DNA of 45,087 bases from DATJPR01 sp035506295 (GTDB lineage Bacteria; Bacteroidota; Ignavibacteria; UBA10030; UBA6906): contig DATJPR010000197.1 of the NCBI GenBank assembly GCA_035506295.1, forward strand, positions 1 to 45,087. Direction: 5' to 3'. Position 1 is the first letter of the stretch. Every line of letters begins with the position of its first letter. This document shows, piece by piece, positions 16,438-24,765 of the stretch. The position numbers and the translations under genes were made by a program. The notes beneath the pieces were generated by a model. That model saw only the letters and a list, made by a program, of their open reading frames with translations. It did not search any database and was not told the DNA's origin.

Positions 16438-18831
16438 ATGCTCACACCACAAGAACGTCGTCTGCAGTTGCTGCTCAGGGTGCTCTCCTTGATTTTCGGG
16501 CTGGCGATCTTCGGCTACCTCCTGCCGGCCCTTGGCATCTTCGGACGCGAGGCGCAGCGGTTCTCCGTCAATCTTCCGTTTGTCACCAATTCGGTGGTGA
16601 AGATCGGGACGCTTGCGCTTCTGGCCTTCCTCGCTTCCGCGGATGTCCGCCGCTATCGCGTGCTCACGGTGGTCATCATCGCGGGTCATGTGATCTCCGA
16701 AGTCGCCGTCGCGGCGGTGCTGCTCTGGGGGGATCTCTCAGAGCCCGTCCAGGGCCTTTCGATTCCCATCACCACTGTCCTGTATGGATCGATGATCGCC
16801 GACGGCGTGATCATCATCCTTCTTGTATCGTTTTCCCGATCAGCGGTGCGCGCCGGCTTGAACCTGTTCTATTTCTCCCCCATGCAATTTCGGTCACTCA
16901 AGGCCCTCGCCGAGGTCGTGATCACCGACCCCAAACAGCTTGTCCCGCCCGACCAGGTGGCACGGAACGTGGACCGCTACCTTGCCGGGTTTCGCGGGCG
17001 GACGAAGTGGATCATGAAGCTCGTCATGACCGGCATGCAACTCTACCCGCTGCTTTCGCTCCATGCCCCGCTCTCGTATATGCAGCGCGACGAACGATAC
17101 GCCTTTCTCACCCGCCGATTTTACCAGGATGTTACCGCCCGCGTCGCCCCGCCATTCTGGCGAATGATCGTCCAGGGGATGATCAGGATGGCGAAACAGC
17201 TTTCGTTCCTCGGGTACTACAATGATGAACGCACCTTTGCATCCGTGGGGTACGTGCGATTCTCCGATCGCACCGGCGTGTCTGAACGCTTCGCGCAATG
17301 TCCGCCGCCCGAACGCAAACCGCTTCGCGTCTATCGCCCCGCCGAGATCACGACCGAAACGCTGGAGAGCGATGTCGTGGTCATCGGTTCAGGAGCGGCA
17401 GCCTCGATCCTGAGCTACGGTCTCGCGAAGGCCGGAAGACAGGTGCTCATGCTTGAACGGGGAGACTTTGTGGATCCCACCCAGTTCACTGACAATGAAG
17501 TCGACATGCTTTCCCGTCTCTACGCGGACGGCGCACTGCAGTTGAGTCAGGATTTTCGGTTCCAGGTTCTCCAGGGGAGCTGTGTCGGCGGGACGACCGT
17601 CGTCAACAATGCGGTCTGTTTTGATCTTCCGGATCCCGTGCTGCAGCGGTGGAACGATCCCGCGTCCTTGAACGCCGGACTCGACCCCGACAAACTCGCA
17701 GCGTCGTTCGCGGAAGTCCGGAAGTTCGTCGGCGTCGAGAGGCAGAAGCCGGACCAATTGAATCGGGGCGCGAAGTATTTTCTCAAAGGCATAGACGCGA
17801 TGCAGATCGGACAGGTTCCGAATGACGTCAATGCCGTCGAGGCGAATATCCACTGCTGCCTCGGGTGCGGCTACTGCAACATCGGTTGCCGGTACGGGCG
17901 AAAGCTGTCCATGCTCGACACCGTGTTGCCGAATACCCAGGAGGAATTCGGCACAGAGTCGCTGAAGATCGTCTCCGACTGCGAGGCCCTGCGTCTGTAT
18001 GGATCCGGGGGGAACATCACGCATGTCCGCTGCCGTCTCGGCGAGAACCGCCGCATCGACGTCAAAGGGAAAACCGTGGTCATCGCCGCCGGCGCAATTT
18101 CTTCCAGTATGCTCCTTCTCCGCTCCGGCATCGCGGTCTCACGCGCCGGGCGCCGGCTCTCGTTCAACATGGGTTCACCGATGACGGCGGTGTTCGATGA
18201 AGTGGTGAACGCCTACGACGGGCTCCAGATTTCCCACTACCTCAGGCTCAACCCGACACGCGGCTACGTTTTCGAGACCTGGTTCAATCCACCCGTGTCT
18301 CAGGCGCTCACAATGCCCGGATGGTTTAAAGACCACTTCACCAATATGCAGCGGTACAACCGGATGATGTGTACCGGCGTCCTCGTCGGCACAGAATCCA
18401 ACGGGCAGGTCCGACGAGCAGGCCTGACAGGACGCGAAGTGGATTTTGATCCCACGCCGGATGATCTCTCCACGCTGGTCGATGGGCTCGTGCTGGCCGG
18501 TCAGATATACTTTGCCGCCGGCGCGAAGGCCGTCATCCCCAATACCTTCAAATACTATGAGTTCAAAACGCCGGAGGAACTGCAGAAACTTCCGGACCTC
18601 GTCAAGGATGCAAGCGATATCACCCTGGGGACCGGCCACCCGCAAGGGGGCAATGTCATGAGCCAGAACCCGGCTCTCGGGGTGATCAACAACGAGTTTC
18701 GGGTCTACGGGTACAACAACCTCTTCCTGTGTGACGCGAGTGTTTTCCCCTCGAGCATCGGCGTGAACCCACAGCTCACAGTCATGTCGCTGGCTCACTA
18801 CGCTGTTCCCTTCGTCGCATCGAACCATTGA
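16438..18831 (+). CDS. Membrane-anchored GMC (long-chain alcohol oxidase-like) flavoprotein
   Basis: 797 residues. Residues about 10-130 hold four hydrophobic segments (LLLRVLSLIFGLAIFGYLL; one near 53-70; one near 75-97; ITTVLYGSMIADGVIIILLV). A helical region to about 300 resembles the N-terminal part of long-chain alcohol oxidases. The FAD fold then starts at DVVVIGSGAAASILS (residue 312). GSCVGGTTVVNNAV, a cysteine cluster HCCLGCGYCNIGCRYG (about 472-487), the catalytic GTGHPQGG (about 732-739) and GVNPQLTVMSLA follow. It probably oxidises a hydrophobic alcohol at the membrane with FAD. ATG 16438 has GAGGGG upstream. First gene of a three-gene unit. Confidence 0.85.
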   Translation: MLTPQERRLQLLLRVLSLIFGLAIFGYLLPALGIFGREAQRFSVNLPFVTNSVVKIGTLALLAFLASADVRRYRVLTVVIIAGHVISEVAVAAVLLWGDLSEPVQGLSIPITTVLYGSMIADGVIIILLVSFSRSAVRAGLNLFYFSPMQFRSLKALAEVVITDPKQLVPPDQVARNVDRYLAGFRGRTKWIMKLVMTGMQLYPLLSLHAPLSYMQRDERYAFLTRRFYQDVTARVAPPFWRMIVQGMIRMAKQLSFLGYYNDERTFASVGYVRFSDRTGVSERFAQCPPPERKPLRVYRPAEITTETLESDVVVIGSGAAASILSYGLAKAGRQVLMLERGDFVDPTQFTDNEVDMLSRLYADGALQLSQDFRFQVLQGSCVGGTTVVNNAVCFDLPDPVLQRWNDPASLNAGLDPDKLAASFAEVRKFVGVERQKPDQLNRGAKYFLKGIDAMQIGQVPNDVNAVEANIHCCLGCGYCNIGCRYGRKLSMLDTVLPNTQEEFGTESLKIVSDCEALRLYGSGGNITHVRCRLGENRRIDVKGKTVVIAAGAISSSMLLLRSGIAVSRAGRRLSFNMGSPMTAVFDEVVNAYDGLQISHYLRLNPTRGYVFETWFNPPVSQALTMPGWFKDHFTNMQRYNRMMCTGVLVGTESNGQVRRAGLTGREVDFDPTPDDLSTLVDGLVLAGQIYFAAGAKAVIPNTFKYYEFKTPEELQKLPDLVKDASDITLGTGHPQGGNVMSQNPALGVINNEFRVYGYNNLFLCDASVFPSSIGVNPQLTVMSLAHYAVPFVASNH

Positions 18832-18840
18832 CACTTACGA

Positions 18841-19368
18841 ATGGAGCATATGATGAATGCATTCCTCGGAAGGGCGGACAATACGGTGCTCGATTATCTG
18901 GCGGTCCTGGCGTTTTACGCCCTCCTGCTGCTGGCGATCCGCCAGGGACAGCCATCGGTGGAGTTGAACTTCAGAAAGACGTATTGGGTCTTGTACACCG
19001 GCTGGGCGGTGCTTGTTTTCATTGGGAATTTCCTGTTCTCTCGGATCGGCATTATGAGTTTTCTCCCCTGGTTGAATAACTTCTTGCATACCTTCGTCTG
19101 GATCGGGTTCTGCCTCGGATTCCTCTACGCGGGGTGTTATCGGAAGGCACTGTGGCAACAGTTCCTTCTCTTCATGACCTACAGCCTTGTCGTGAAGGCA
19201 TTTGAGCACGACTTGCTCGGAACCTGGGAACTTGATAACTTCTTCGGCATACCGGGCAATCGAGCGTACATCCTCGGCTGGAGCGTCATGGACGGGCTCT
19301 ATCCGTTGATCTCGATGGCCGGCCTCCGATTTGTCAGCAGGTTCACCGACGGGATCATCGTCCCATGA
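18841..19368 (+). CDS. Small polytopic membrane protein, unknown family
   Basis: 175 residues with about five or six membrane segments, for example YLAVLAFYALLLLAI, YWVLYTGWAVLVFIGNFLF, TFVWIGFCLGFLYAGC and FLLFMTYSLVVKAF. The C-terminus is MDGLYPLISMAGLRF. Three in-frame ATGs (18841, 18850, 18853) follow in quick succession; GGAG at 18843-18846 best serves the one at 18853. It lies 9 nt after the GMC gene and its stop overlaps the next start (ATGA), so the three genes act as a unit. It may supply a membrane partner for the oxidase or phosphoesterase. No recognisable function. Confidence 0.7.
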   Translation: MEHMMNAFLGRADNTVLDYLAVLAFYALLLLAIRQGQPSVELNFRKTYWVLYTGWAVLVFIGNFLFSRIGIMSFLPWLNNFLHTFVWIGFCLGFLYAGCYRKALWQQFLLFMTYSLVVKAFEHDLLGTWELDNFFGIPGNRAYILGWSVMDGLYPLISMAGLRFVSRFTDGIIVP

Positions 19369-20912
19369 CCAAGCAGGCGTCAACCATTCCAGAGATCCTC
19401 GCGGGATGCGAGGCGAACAGTCTTGCCCCCGCGTACACCTGCGATCCCGAGGGACATACGGTCGTGGCATATGATGCGCAGGGACGCGATGTCTACGTCG
19501 TCAGCGATCTGCATGTTGCCGCGGGACGCGGGCCTGACGGGAACTTCGCCGGGACCGAGAATTTCTTCGCCGATGATTCGTTTGCCCGCTTCCTCCAGGA
19601 TCTCCGGAGCCAGAAGAAGGGGTTGGTGCTCGTCATCAACGGCGATTTTGTCGATTTCCTCCGGGTAGATCGGCGGCCGATCAGCGATGCAGACTATGCA
19701 TCGTGGGAGGAGGCGCTTGCCCGCATCGGGATCCCCCGGTCGATCGAGGATCTCCGCGCATCGATCAGTTCAAAGGAGAAGACGTACGGACTGAAGACCG
19801 ACGATTACAAGTCGGTTTGGAAACTCCTGTGCAGCGTGAACGGCCATCCGCAGTTGTTCGAAGCCCTCGCCGCTTGGGTCTGCGGCGGAGAGCAAGTCGT
19901 CATCGTGAAGGGAAACCACGATCTCGAGTGGTATTGGCCCGCCGTAAGGAACTTTCTCCGGCTCGTCATCGCGGACCGCGCCGCCCGGCTGTTGCGCCGT
20001 CCGGTTGACACCGTGCTGAGGAGCATCGTTCTTCCCAACATCTGTTTCGTCGATGATGCGCTGCTTGTCGACAATCAGATCTACATTGAGCACGGCCATC
20101 GGTACGACAAGTTCTCCAAGGTCATCGGCGGACCGGTGCTCGGGAACGGGACCGAGCTGAATCTTCCGTTCGGATCGTTCTTCAACCGCTATCTGATCAA
20201 CCAGATCGAGCTTGTCTATCCCTTCATCGACAACGTGCGTCCGCGCGAGAAATTGCTTCCGCTTCTGGTCAGAGAACATTTCCCCCTGGCGCTAAGGGTT
20301 CTCTTCGATCATATTCCGTTTGCACTGCTGTCGATTCAGAAACGATATTATTGGTATATGCTCTCCCGGGCGGCGGTGTACGCGCTTGCCATCGGCATCC
20401 CGGTTGTTTTTGTGCTCATCCGGTACTGGACGGACATCAACGCCCTGATTGACACGCTTCATGGCCCGACGGCGACCGGAATCCCCGGTTTGCTGCTCGA
20501 TCAGCTTTCCCGGTTTGCGCAGAGTTCGATCGCGCTGGTGTTCTCGTATCTGCTTGCCCGGCTTGTGGCGTTCTTTCAGCTCGATGAGCCGGTATCGCTG
20601 GCGAGCTTCGCCACGCCGTGCTTTGAGACGTCGCCCGGCTGTCGTTTTGTGACGTTCGGTCACACACACGATCCCGAGCAGTTCCACGAACAGGTCCATT
20701 GGTACCACAATACGGGCACGTGGATCCCGATCATTGACGTCGATAGCGCGGAGATTCGGGAAGACAAGACGTACACCTTTCTGAGCTACCGGCGTGAGCC
20801 GGACGGCAGCTTCGGATCGACAACGCTCCAGCGTTGGGACGATGAGGCGGGGCGCGCGCAGCGGCTCGTGCTTCTCACCCGAAAAGACCATCCGAAAAGC
20901 GAATCCTATTAG
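19365..20912 (+). CDS. Membrane-associated calcineurin-like metallophosphoesterase
   Basis: 515 residues. Metal-binding motifs are complete: VVSDLHVA (about 45-52), INGDFVDF (about 96), KGNHDLEW (about 182-188), IEHGHRYD and FGHTHDPEQ (about 431-439). Two hydrophobic segments near 335-355 and 389-405 interrupt the domain before the last histidine motif, so the enzyme is probably tethered to the membrane. The ExGHRYD plus GHTH layout recalls LpxH-type enzymes that act on UDP-sugar lipids, which makes a lipid phosphate or pyrophosphate substrate plausible. Its ATG overlaps the preceding stop by 4 nt. Substrate unproven. Confidence 0.82.
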   Translation: MTKQASTIPEILAGCEANSLAPAYTCDPEGHTVVAYDAQGRDVYVVSDLHVAAGRGPDGNFAGTENFFADDSFARFLQDLRSQKKGLVLVINGDFVDFLRVDRRPISDADYASWEEALARIGIPRSIEDLRASISSKEKTYGLKTDDYKSVWKLLCSVNGHPQLFEALAAWVCGGEQVVIVKGNHDLEWYWPAVRNFLRLVIADRAARLLRRPVDTVLRSIVLPNICFVDDALLVDNQIYIEHGHRYDKFSKVIGGPVLGNGTELNLPFGSFFNRYLINQIELVYPFIDNVRPREKLLPLLVREHFPLALRVLFDHIPFALLSIQKRYYWYMLSRAAVYALAIGIPVVFVLIRYWTDINALIDTLHGPTATGIPGLLLDQLSRFAQSSIALVFSYLLARLVAFFQLDEPVSLASFATPCFETSPGCRFVTFGHTHDPEQFHEQVHWYHNTGTWIPIIDVDSAEIREDKTYTFLSYRREPDGSFGSTTLQRWDDEAGRAQRLVLLTRKDHPKSESY

Positions 20913-21041
20913 CCGACCGCTCCGTCGCTGCAATGTTCCCCTTCACCGTGCATTCCTACCGGCGGATCGTTCGAGTTCCGGTTGTGACGGAACGAACCGT
21001 GTGACCGTTTCTTCGAAGAAGTTCTTGAAGAGAGGCAAGCC

Positions 21042-21782
21042 ATGGTGTACGCCGTTATTTCCGATGTTCACGGGAACCGATGGGCTCTCGAGGCAATACT
21101 CCACGACATCTCCGCTCGACCCGTGGACGTTCTCGTCAATCTCGGGGACAGCGTGTACGGACCGCTTCAGCCGCACGAAACCGCTCTCCTTCTTCGCGAG
21201 TGCTGCCAGATCCACGTGCTGGGAAATCAGGACAGGATTCTTCTGGAGCCTTCCGGTCACGGGAGGTCGCCCGCCGTCGAGGCCTGCACCAAAACCCTCA
21301 CCGACGCCGACCTCGCCTGGCTGCAGGAGAGCCACAAGTCTTCGATCGCTCTCGACGATTTACTCCTGGTGCACGGGACTGCGCTGAATGACAGCGAGTA
21401 TTTGACTGAAGACATCTCCAGCGGGGTTCCGGCCATTCTCTCAGCCGCCAGCATTGAGGAGCGGATCGGCAGTTCCGATGCGAAGGTTGTGCTCTGCGGG
21501 CACTCCCATATGCCGCGGTGCATTCGCACGCGGGATCGCCTGGTCGTGAACCCCGGCAGCGTCGGACTCCAGGCATACGATGATGAGGCACCAGTCCCGC
21601 ATTTCATGGAGACCGGCAGCCCGGATGCCCGGTATGCAATTTTGGAGCTTGACGGCGAACAGGTCACCGTCCACCATATAGCGGTGCCGTACGACTATCA
21701 TGAAGCCATGGCACTGGCTGCGCGCAATGGAAGAACGGACTGGGCGTATTGGCTTGAGCGGGGCCGCGCAAAAATCGGATGA
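21042..21782 (+). CDS. Soluble metallophosphoesterase (YfcE/diadenosine-type)
   Basis: 246 residues with a compact calcineurin-like domain: VISDVHGNRWALEAIL at the N-terminus, NLGDSVYGP, VLGNQDR (the usual GNHD has Q here), LLVHGT, LCGHSHMPR and VVNPGSVG. Proteins of this group act on phosphodiesters, phosphoproteins or dinucleoside polyphosphates. AGAGGCAAG precedes the ATG. It is 129 nt downstream of the other phosphoesterase; that gap holds a GTTCG/CGAAC-type hairpin, so independent transcription is possible. Confidence 0.85.
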   Translation: MVYAVISDVHGNRWALEAILHDISARPVDVLVNLGDSVYGPLQPHETALLLRECCQIHVLGNQDRILLEPSGHGRSPAVEACTKTLTDADLAWLQESHKSSIALDDLLLVHGTALNDSEYLTEDISSGVPAILSAASIEERIGSSDAKVVLCGHSHMPRCIRTRDRLVVNPGSVGLQAYDDEAPVPHFMETGSPDARYAILELDGEQVTVHHIAVPYDYHEAMALAARNGRTDWAYWLERGRAKIG

Positions 21783-21875
21783 CCGAGAGAATCCTCACCA
21801 CAATAACCTCTTGAACCGTTCGCCAAATCGGCAATATTCTCCCTCCTTTCGATTAATATTTCTTATTCGCAACAC

Positions 21876-21904
21876 TTGACTAATCCGATGATTTCACATA
21901 TATT
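21876..21904 (+). promoter_or_regulatory. Near-consensus promoter for the 22-kb barrel gene
   Basis: TTGACT (21876-21881), 17-bp spacer, TATATT (21899-21904) in an AT-rich patch of an otherwise GC-rich region; transcript start expected near 21911, with a leader of about 58 nt. One of the best promoter matches in the window. Confidence 0.7.
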
Positions 21905-21969
21905 GGCCAAACCTTACCACAAGAGTCATCTATCACCTATTTGTCCGATCTACCGCTGAGGAGGGTTGT

Positions 21970-22641
21970 ATGAGGATACCAAGGCTATGGCATTGGATGG
22001 CGATAGCTGCGGCAATGTTCCTAGCGTCACAGGGGGCGTCGGCAGCAGATTTCTCCGCGGGTTTAGGCATAGGCTACGGCAAATCGTTCGCCATACGCGG
22101 CGAAGGGCTCGTCACCAATTTCGCCCAGGGGTTCCCGTTCGGCCTGGATTTCGGGATCACTTACACGGGAGTCGATCCCGGCGACCCTTGGGGAGCCCGA
22201 CGGATCTTCATCGCGAATGCGCATAACGGAACCCCGGAAAAACATGGGGAGACCTGGGATTTCCGCATGGACTTCATGTACAAAATCGGCATCAAAGGCC
22301 CGAGAGAAACGTACCTCTACGCCGGTGTGAGGAATTCATTTTTCGATGGGACGTTCCGGTATGTGGGGGCAAATGAAGAGTTCGATGTAACGAGCGATCA
22401 GTGGGGAGTAGGCCTCGGGGCGAAGGGGCTTTTTGAAATCAGCTCCCGGGTCGATCTCTCGTTGACGCTTGGCGTGGACTCCTATTTCGACGGCTCACTC
22501 CACGGTCACGACACGACCTACAGCCCCAACAATGAGAACGTCAACCCGCATGAGAACTTCACTTATGAAGACGCCGCTGGTGTCATCAATACGCCGAAGT
22601 TTGTGCCCGTTCTCATGATCGGGTTGAGCTACAACCTTTGA
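21970..22641 (+). CDS. Small outer-membrane beta-barrel protein
   Basis: 223 residues with a signal peptide cleaved after GASA (about residue 25). Beta strands rich in Gly and aromatics follow: FSAGLGIGYGKSF, PFGLDFGITYTGV, WDFRMDFMYKIGI, ETYLYAGVRNSFFDG, QWGVGLGAKGLFEI and VDLSLTLGVDSYFDG. It ends VPVLMIGLSYNL, as OmpA/OmpW-like barrels do, and looks like an eight- to ten-stranded barrel. The ATG follows GAGGAGGG. Strong promoter and short leader suggest appreciable expression. Its 3' end overlaps the convergent gene by 29 nt. No specific family assigned. Confidence 0.72.
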   Translation: MRIPRLWHWMAIAAAMFLASQGASAADFSAGLGIGYGKSFAIRGEGLVTNFAQGFPFGLDFGITYTGVDPGDPWGARRIFIANAHNGTPEKHGETWDFRMDFMYKIGIKGPRETYLYAGVRNSFFDGTFRYVGANEEFDVTSDQWGVGLGAKGLFEISSRVDLSLTLGVDSYFDGSLHGHDTTYSPNNENVNPHENFTYEDAAGVINTPKFVPVLMIGLSYNL

Positions 22642-23098
22642 AGCGCGCCGAGAGTTCTTTCTTGAGCACATCAAAGTCCGGTACGATCATGGTCACGCAA
22701 CCGATAACCCAACCGGGGATCGCCTCCATCGGCTTCGACGTGACCATGAACACCGGCCTTCCAAAATACTTCGCAACTGTCAGTTCGCCTTTCGTCCCCG
22801 CCCCTCTCTGTGCGGAATCATCCCAGTAACAGACCACGACGTCTGACCGGTTCGCGATCTCGCCGCAGTCCAGCTCCACGAGCTCTGACGCGATCTTGCG
22901 GTATAAGGAGAAGTCCCGGGTCTTCAGTTGTCGGAATGCCACTCCATGGTACCGTGTCGCAAACAGGTGATCGCTCTCGACATTCGGATTGAACACCGTC
23001 CCCTCGAGCTCCTTCTCAATCCACTCCTGCATCTGCGATCTCCAATCTCTTCCCTCATCATCGGAGTATTCCATGCCGCCCGACAGGTAAAATCTCAT
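22613..23098 (-). CDS. Nucleoside 2-deoxyribosyltransferase-like protein
   Basis: 161 residues. MRFYLSGGMEYS, IANRSDVVVCYWDDSAQRGAGTKGEL and the AKYFGRPVFMV strand match the nucleoside 2-deoxyribosyltransferase/DUF4406-like Rossmann group, which cleaves or transfers N-glycosidic bonds of nucleosides or nucleotides. GAGTKGEL carries the usual family glutamate. Its ATG overlaps the stop of the TrpF-like gene by 4 nt, so the two are coupled. The last 29 nt lie opposite the end of the barrel gene. Actual substrate unknown. Confidence 0.75.
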   Translation of the reverse strand: MRFYLSGGMEYSDDEGRDWRSQMQEWIEKELEGTVFNPNVESDHLFATRYHGVAFRQLKTRDFSLYRKIASELVELDCGEIANRSDVVVCYWDDSAQRGAGTKGELTVAKYFGRPVFMVTSKPMEAIPGWVIGCVTMIVPDFDVLKKELSARFKGCSSTRS

Positions 23099-23793
23099 CG
23101 CTGGGGAGTCTCCTTGATCATGTCCACGCTCCTCTGCGCCTCACGAGCCGAACGCACGAATTCTGCGAGCCGCGCCTCATTCAGTTTCCAATCGACCCTT
23201 ACTCCGCTGCACACATCGATGCCGTATGGTCGGACCTGACGGACGGCATCAGCGACATTCTCCGGGCGCAGCCCGCCGGCAAGATAGACAGGCACCGGCG
23301 ACTTTTCCACGATCGCCCGGCTGATCGCCCAGTCATGGACCCGGCCGGTACCGCCGAGGACTCTGACTGCCGCTTTCGGATTCCCGGAATCCAACAACAA
23401 GCCGTCAACCAGGGGCCCGAACCGGAGCGCGTCATCGATCGCCTCGGGGCCGGTCACGTGGATCACGCGGACCAGACCGATCCCCGGCAGAGCCGCGCGG
23501 ACTTCTTTGAGAGTCTCCTCGTCAACGTTGTCCACCAGTTGAAGAGTGTTGACGCCGAACCGCCGTTGCTGCGCGACGATAGTCTGCTCGTCCCGCGCAC
23601 ACGTCAGAAGGACCGAGTCGACGCCCGGGGGAATGTGCGGCACGATTTCCGCAATGCGATCGTCCGGAATCACACCGGGCCCACTCGGCATCGCGGACAC
23701 AAGCCCGACGGCGTTCGCGCCGTACTTCACCGCCATCTGCGCTTCAGCGATGGACGAGATGCAGCAGATCTTGATGCGAAGATAATTGACCAT
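23095..23793 (-). CDS. trpF: Phosphoribosylanthranilate isomerase-like protein
   Basis: 232 residues from ATG 23793; the open frame upstream reads low-complexity sequence and is not coding. TrpF catalyses the Amadori rearrangement in tryptophan synthesis. The catalytic cysteine (RIKICC) and aspartate (LLLDSGNP) are both present, as are LGGTGRVHDWAIS, VYLAGGLRPENVADAV and VRPYGIDVCSGV. The usual glycine of KICG is cysteine here, and the normal end (roughly SPGIKD) is replaced by VRVDWKLNE. No other trp gene is in the window. Coupling to a deoxyribosyltransferase-like gene leaves room for a related but different reaction. Confidence 0.78.
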   Translation of the reverse strand: MVNYLRIKICCISSIAEAQMAVKYGANAVGLVSAMPSGPGVIPDDRIAEIVPHIPPGVDSVLLTCARDEQTIVAQQRRFGVNTLQLVDNVDEETLKEVRAALPGIGLVRVIHVTGPEAIDDALRFGPLVDGLLLDSGNPKAAVRVLGGTGRVHDWAISRAIVEKSPVPVYLAGGLRPENVADAVRQVRPYGIDVCSGVRVDWKLNEARLAEFVRSAREAQRSVDMIKETPQR

Positions 23794-24108
23794 ACCGAAA
23801 TATAATGACTTGAACAGACATCGGACAGATGCCCCGACGGGTATTTGATGGTTGTCCGGGTCGTGGGTGGATTCCGACAACATCAACAGCGCCAGGTAGC
23901 CGGATAAAGGGGGAAGGGGAGAAAGGGGGAAAGGGGGACTACGAGACTTTGTGCGGTCAGCCAACGACACTGATCACTCACTGCTGGTCACCGGCCACCG
24001 ACGGGACTTTGAGCGTTCGCTTTCTTCCTACGTCTTACTTCCCACTGTTTGCCAACTCTTTCTGCCTACTCCCTGCCGCATACTCCCTCCTCTCCTGCCG
24101 TCCCCGGA
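23794..24108. repeat. Low-complexity intergenic island A
   Basis: 315 bp without a gene. From left to right: a purine tract of G-runs (about 23905-23938), the motif GACTTTG-T-GCG-G-TC-A-GC (23945-23961), a related copy at 24005-24020, then a pyrimidine-rich stretch of TTCCTAC/TCCCTGCC-like repeats (about 24021-24105). The first motif recurs in the intergenic region at the right end of the window. No convincing promoter for the trpF-like gene was found. Confidence 0.45.
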
Positions 24109-24765
24109 CTATCCGAGCGCGAACACGTTCACGCCCGGCAAAAGGGCTGCATAGCCTGCCCACATCGTCAGTCCGATGCTCAGCGGGATGGTGAGGTTAT
24201 CGTCAATCGGGATCGGAGACGCTTCGACGACGGCGCCGAGGAGAGCCGCCGCCACGCCGATGGCGTATTCCAAGGGAACGTACGAGATCTTCGGGGAGAC
24301 GAGAACGACCAGCGCGGCGGTCGCGAAAAATGCGGCGCTGCCTTCGAGGCTCTTCCCAAAGAACCGGTGGCGCCCGAATCGCCGGCCAACCAGCGCGGCA
24401 GCGGAATCTGAAACAATCAGAATGGCGAAGGCCGTAACGACAATGACCTTCGGAAAAAGGATCACACAGAGCGTGGCCGAGAGCAGGACGTACGTCGCGC
24501 CGTTTAACCGCCTGCCATGATCGTTTCGCTCATGGTTGCGAAGGAGAAAACCGAGATAGCGTTCGTAGAGTCGGCCGGTCGGTGCGTGGTACAACCTGAG
24601 AATGTCCGACAGGCCGAAGGCAAGCGTGAGGGGAATGAGGATTGCCAGAGCAACCGGTTTTTCGAGGAAGAAATAGACGATCGGGATCGCAAGCGAGCTC
24701 AGGTGGATCGCCTTGCGCATCACCTCGACGCCATAACTTTCCTCAACGCTCGGGAGAACGTTCAT
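24109..24765 (-). CDS. Dolichol kinase/phosphatidate cytidylyltransferase-family membrane protein
   Basis: 218 residues with about seven membrane segments. The Sec59/VTE5 (COG0170) features are visible: VMRKAIHLSSLAIPIVYFF at the N-terminus, FGLSDILRLYHAP, VSDSAAALVGRRFGRHRFFGKSLEGSAAFF and the late PIDDNLTIPLSIG motif. Relatives phosphorylate polyprenols, phytol or diacylglycerol using CTP. The start overlaps the ftsH stop by 4 nt (ATGA), so this is the last gene of the tilS-hpt-ftsH cluster. A lipid-recycling kinase role is plausible; the precise lipid is unknown. Confidence 0.85.
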   Translation of the reverse strand: MNVLPSVEESYGVEVMRKAIHLSSLAIPIVYFFLEKPVALAILIPLTLAFGLSDILRLYHAPTGRLYERYLGFLLRNHERNDHGRRLNGATYVLLSATLCVILFPKVIVVTAFAILIVSDSAAALVGRRFGRHRFFGKSLEGSAAFFATAALVVLVSPKISYVPLEYAIGVAAALLGAVVEASPIPIDDNLTIPLSIGLTMWAGYAALLPGVNVFALG

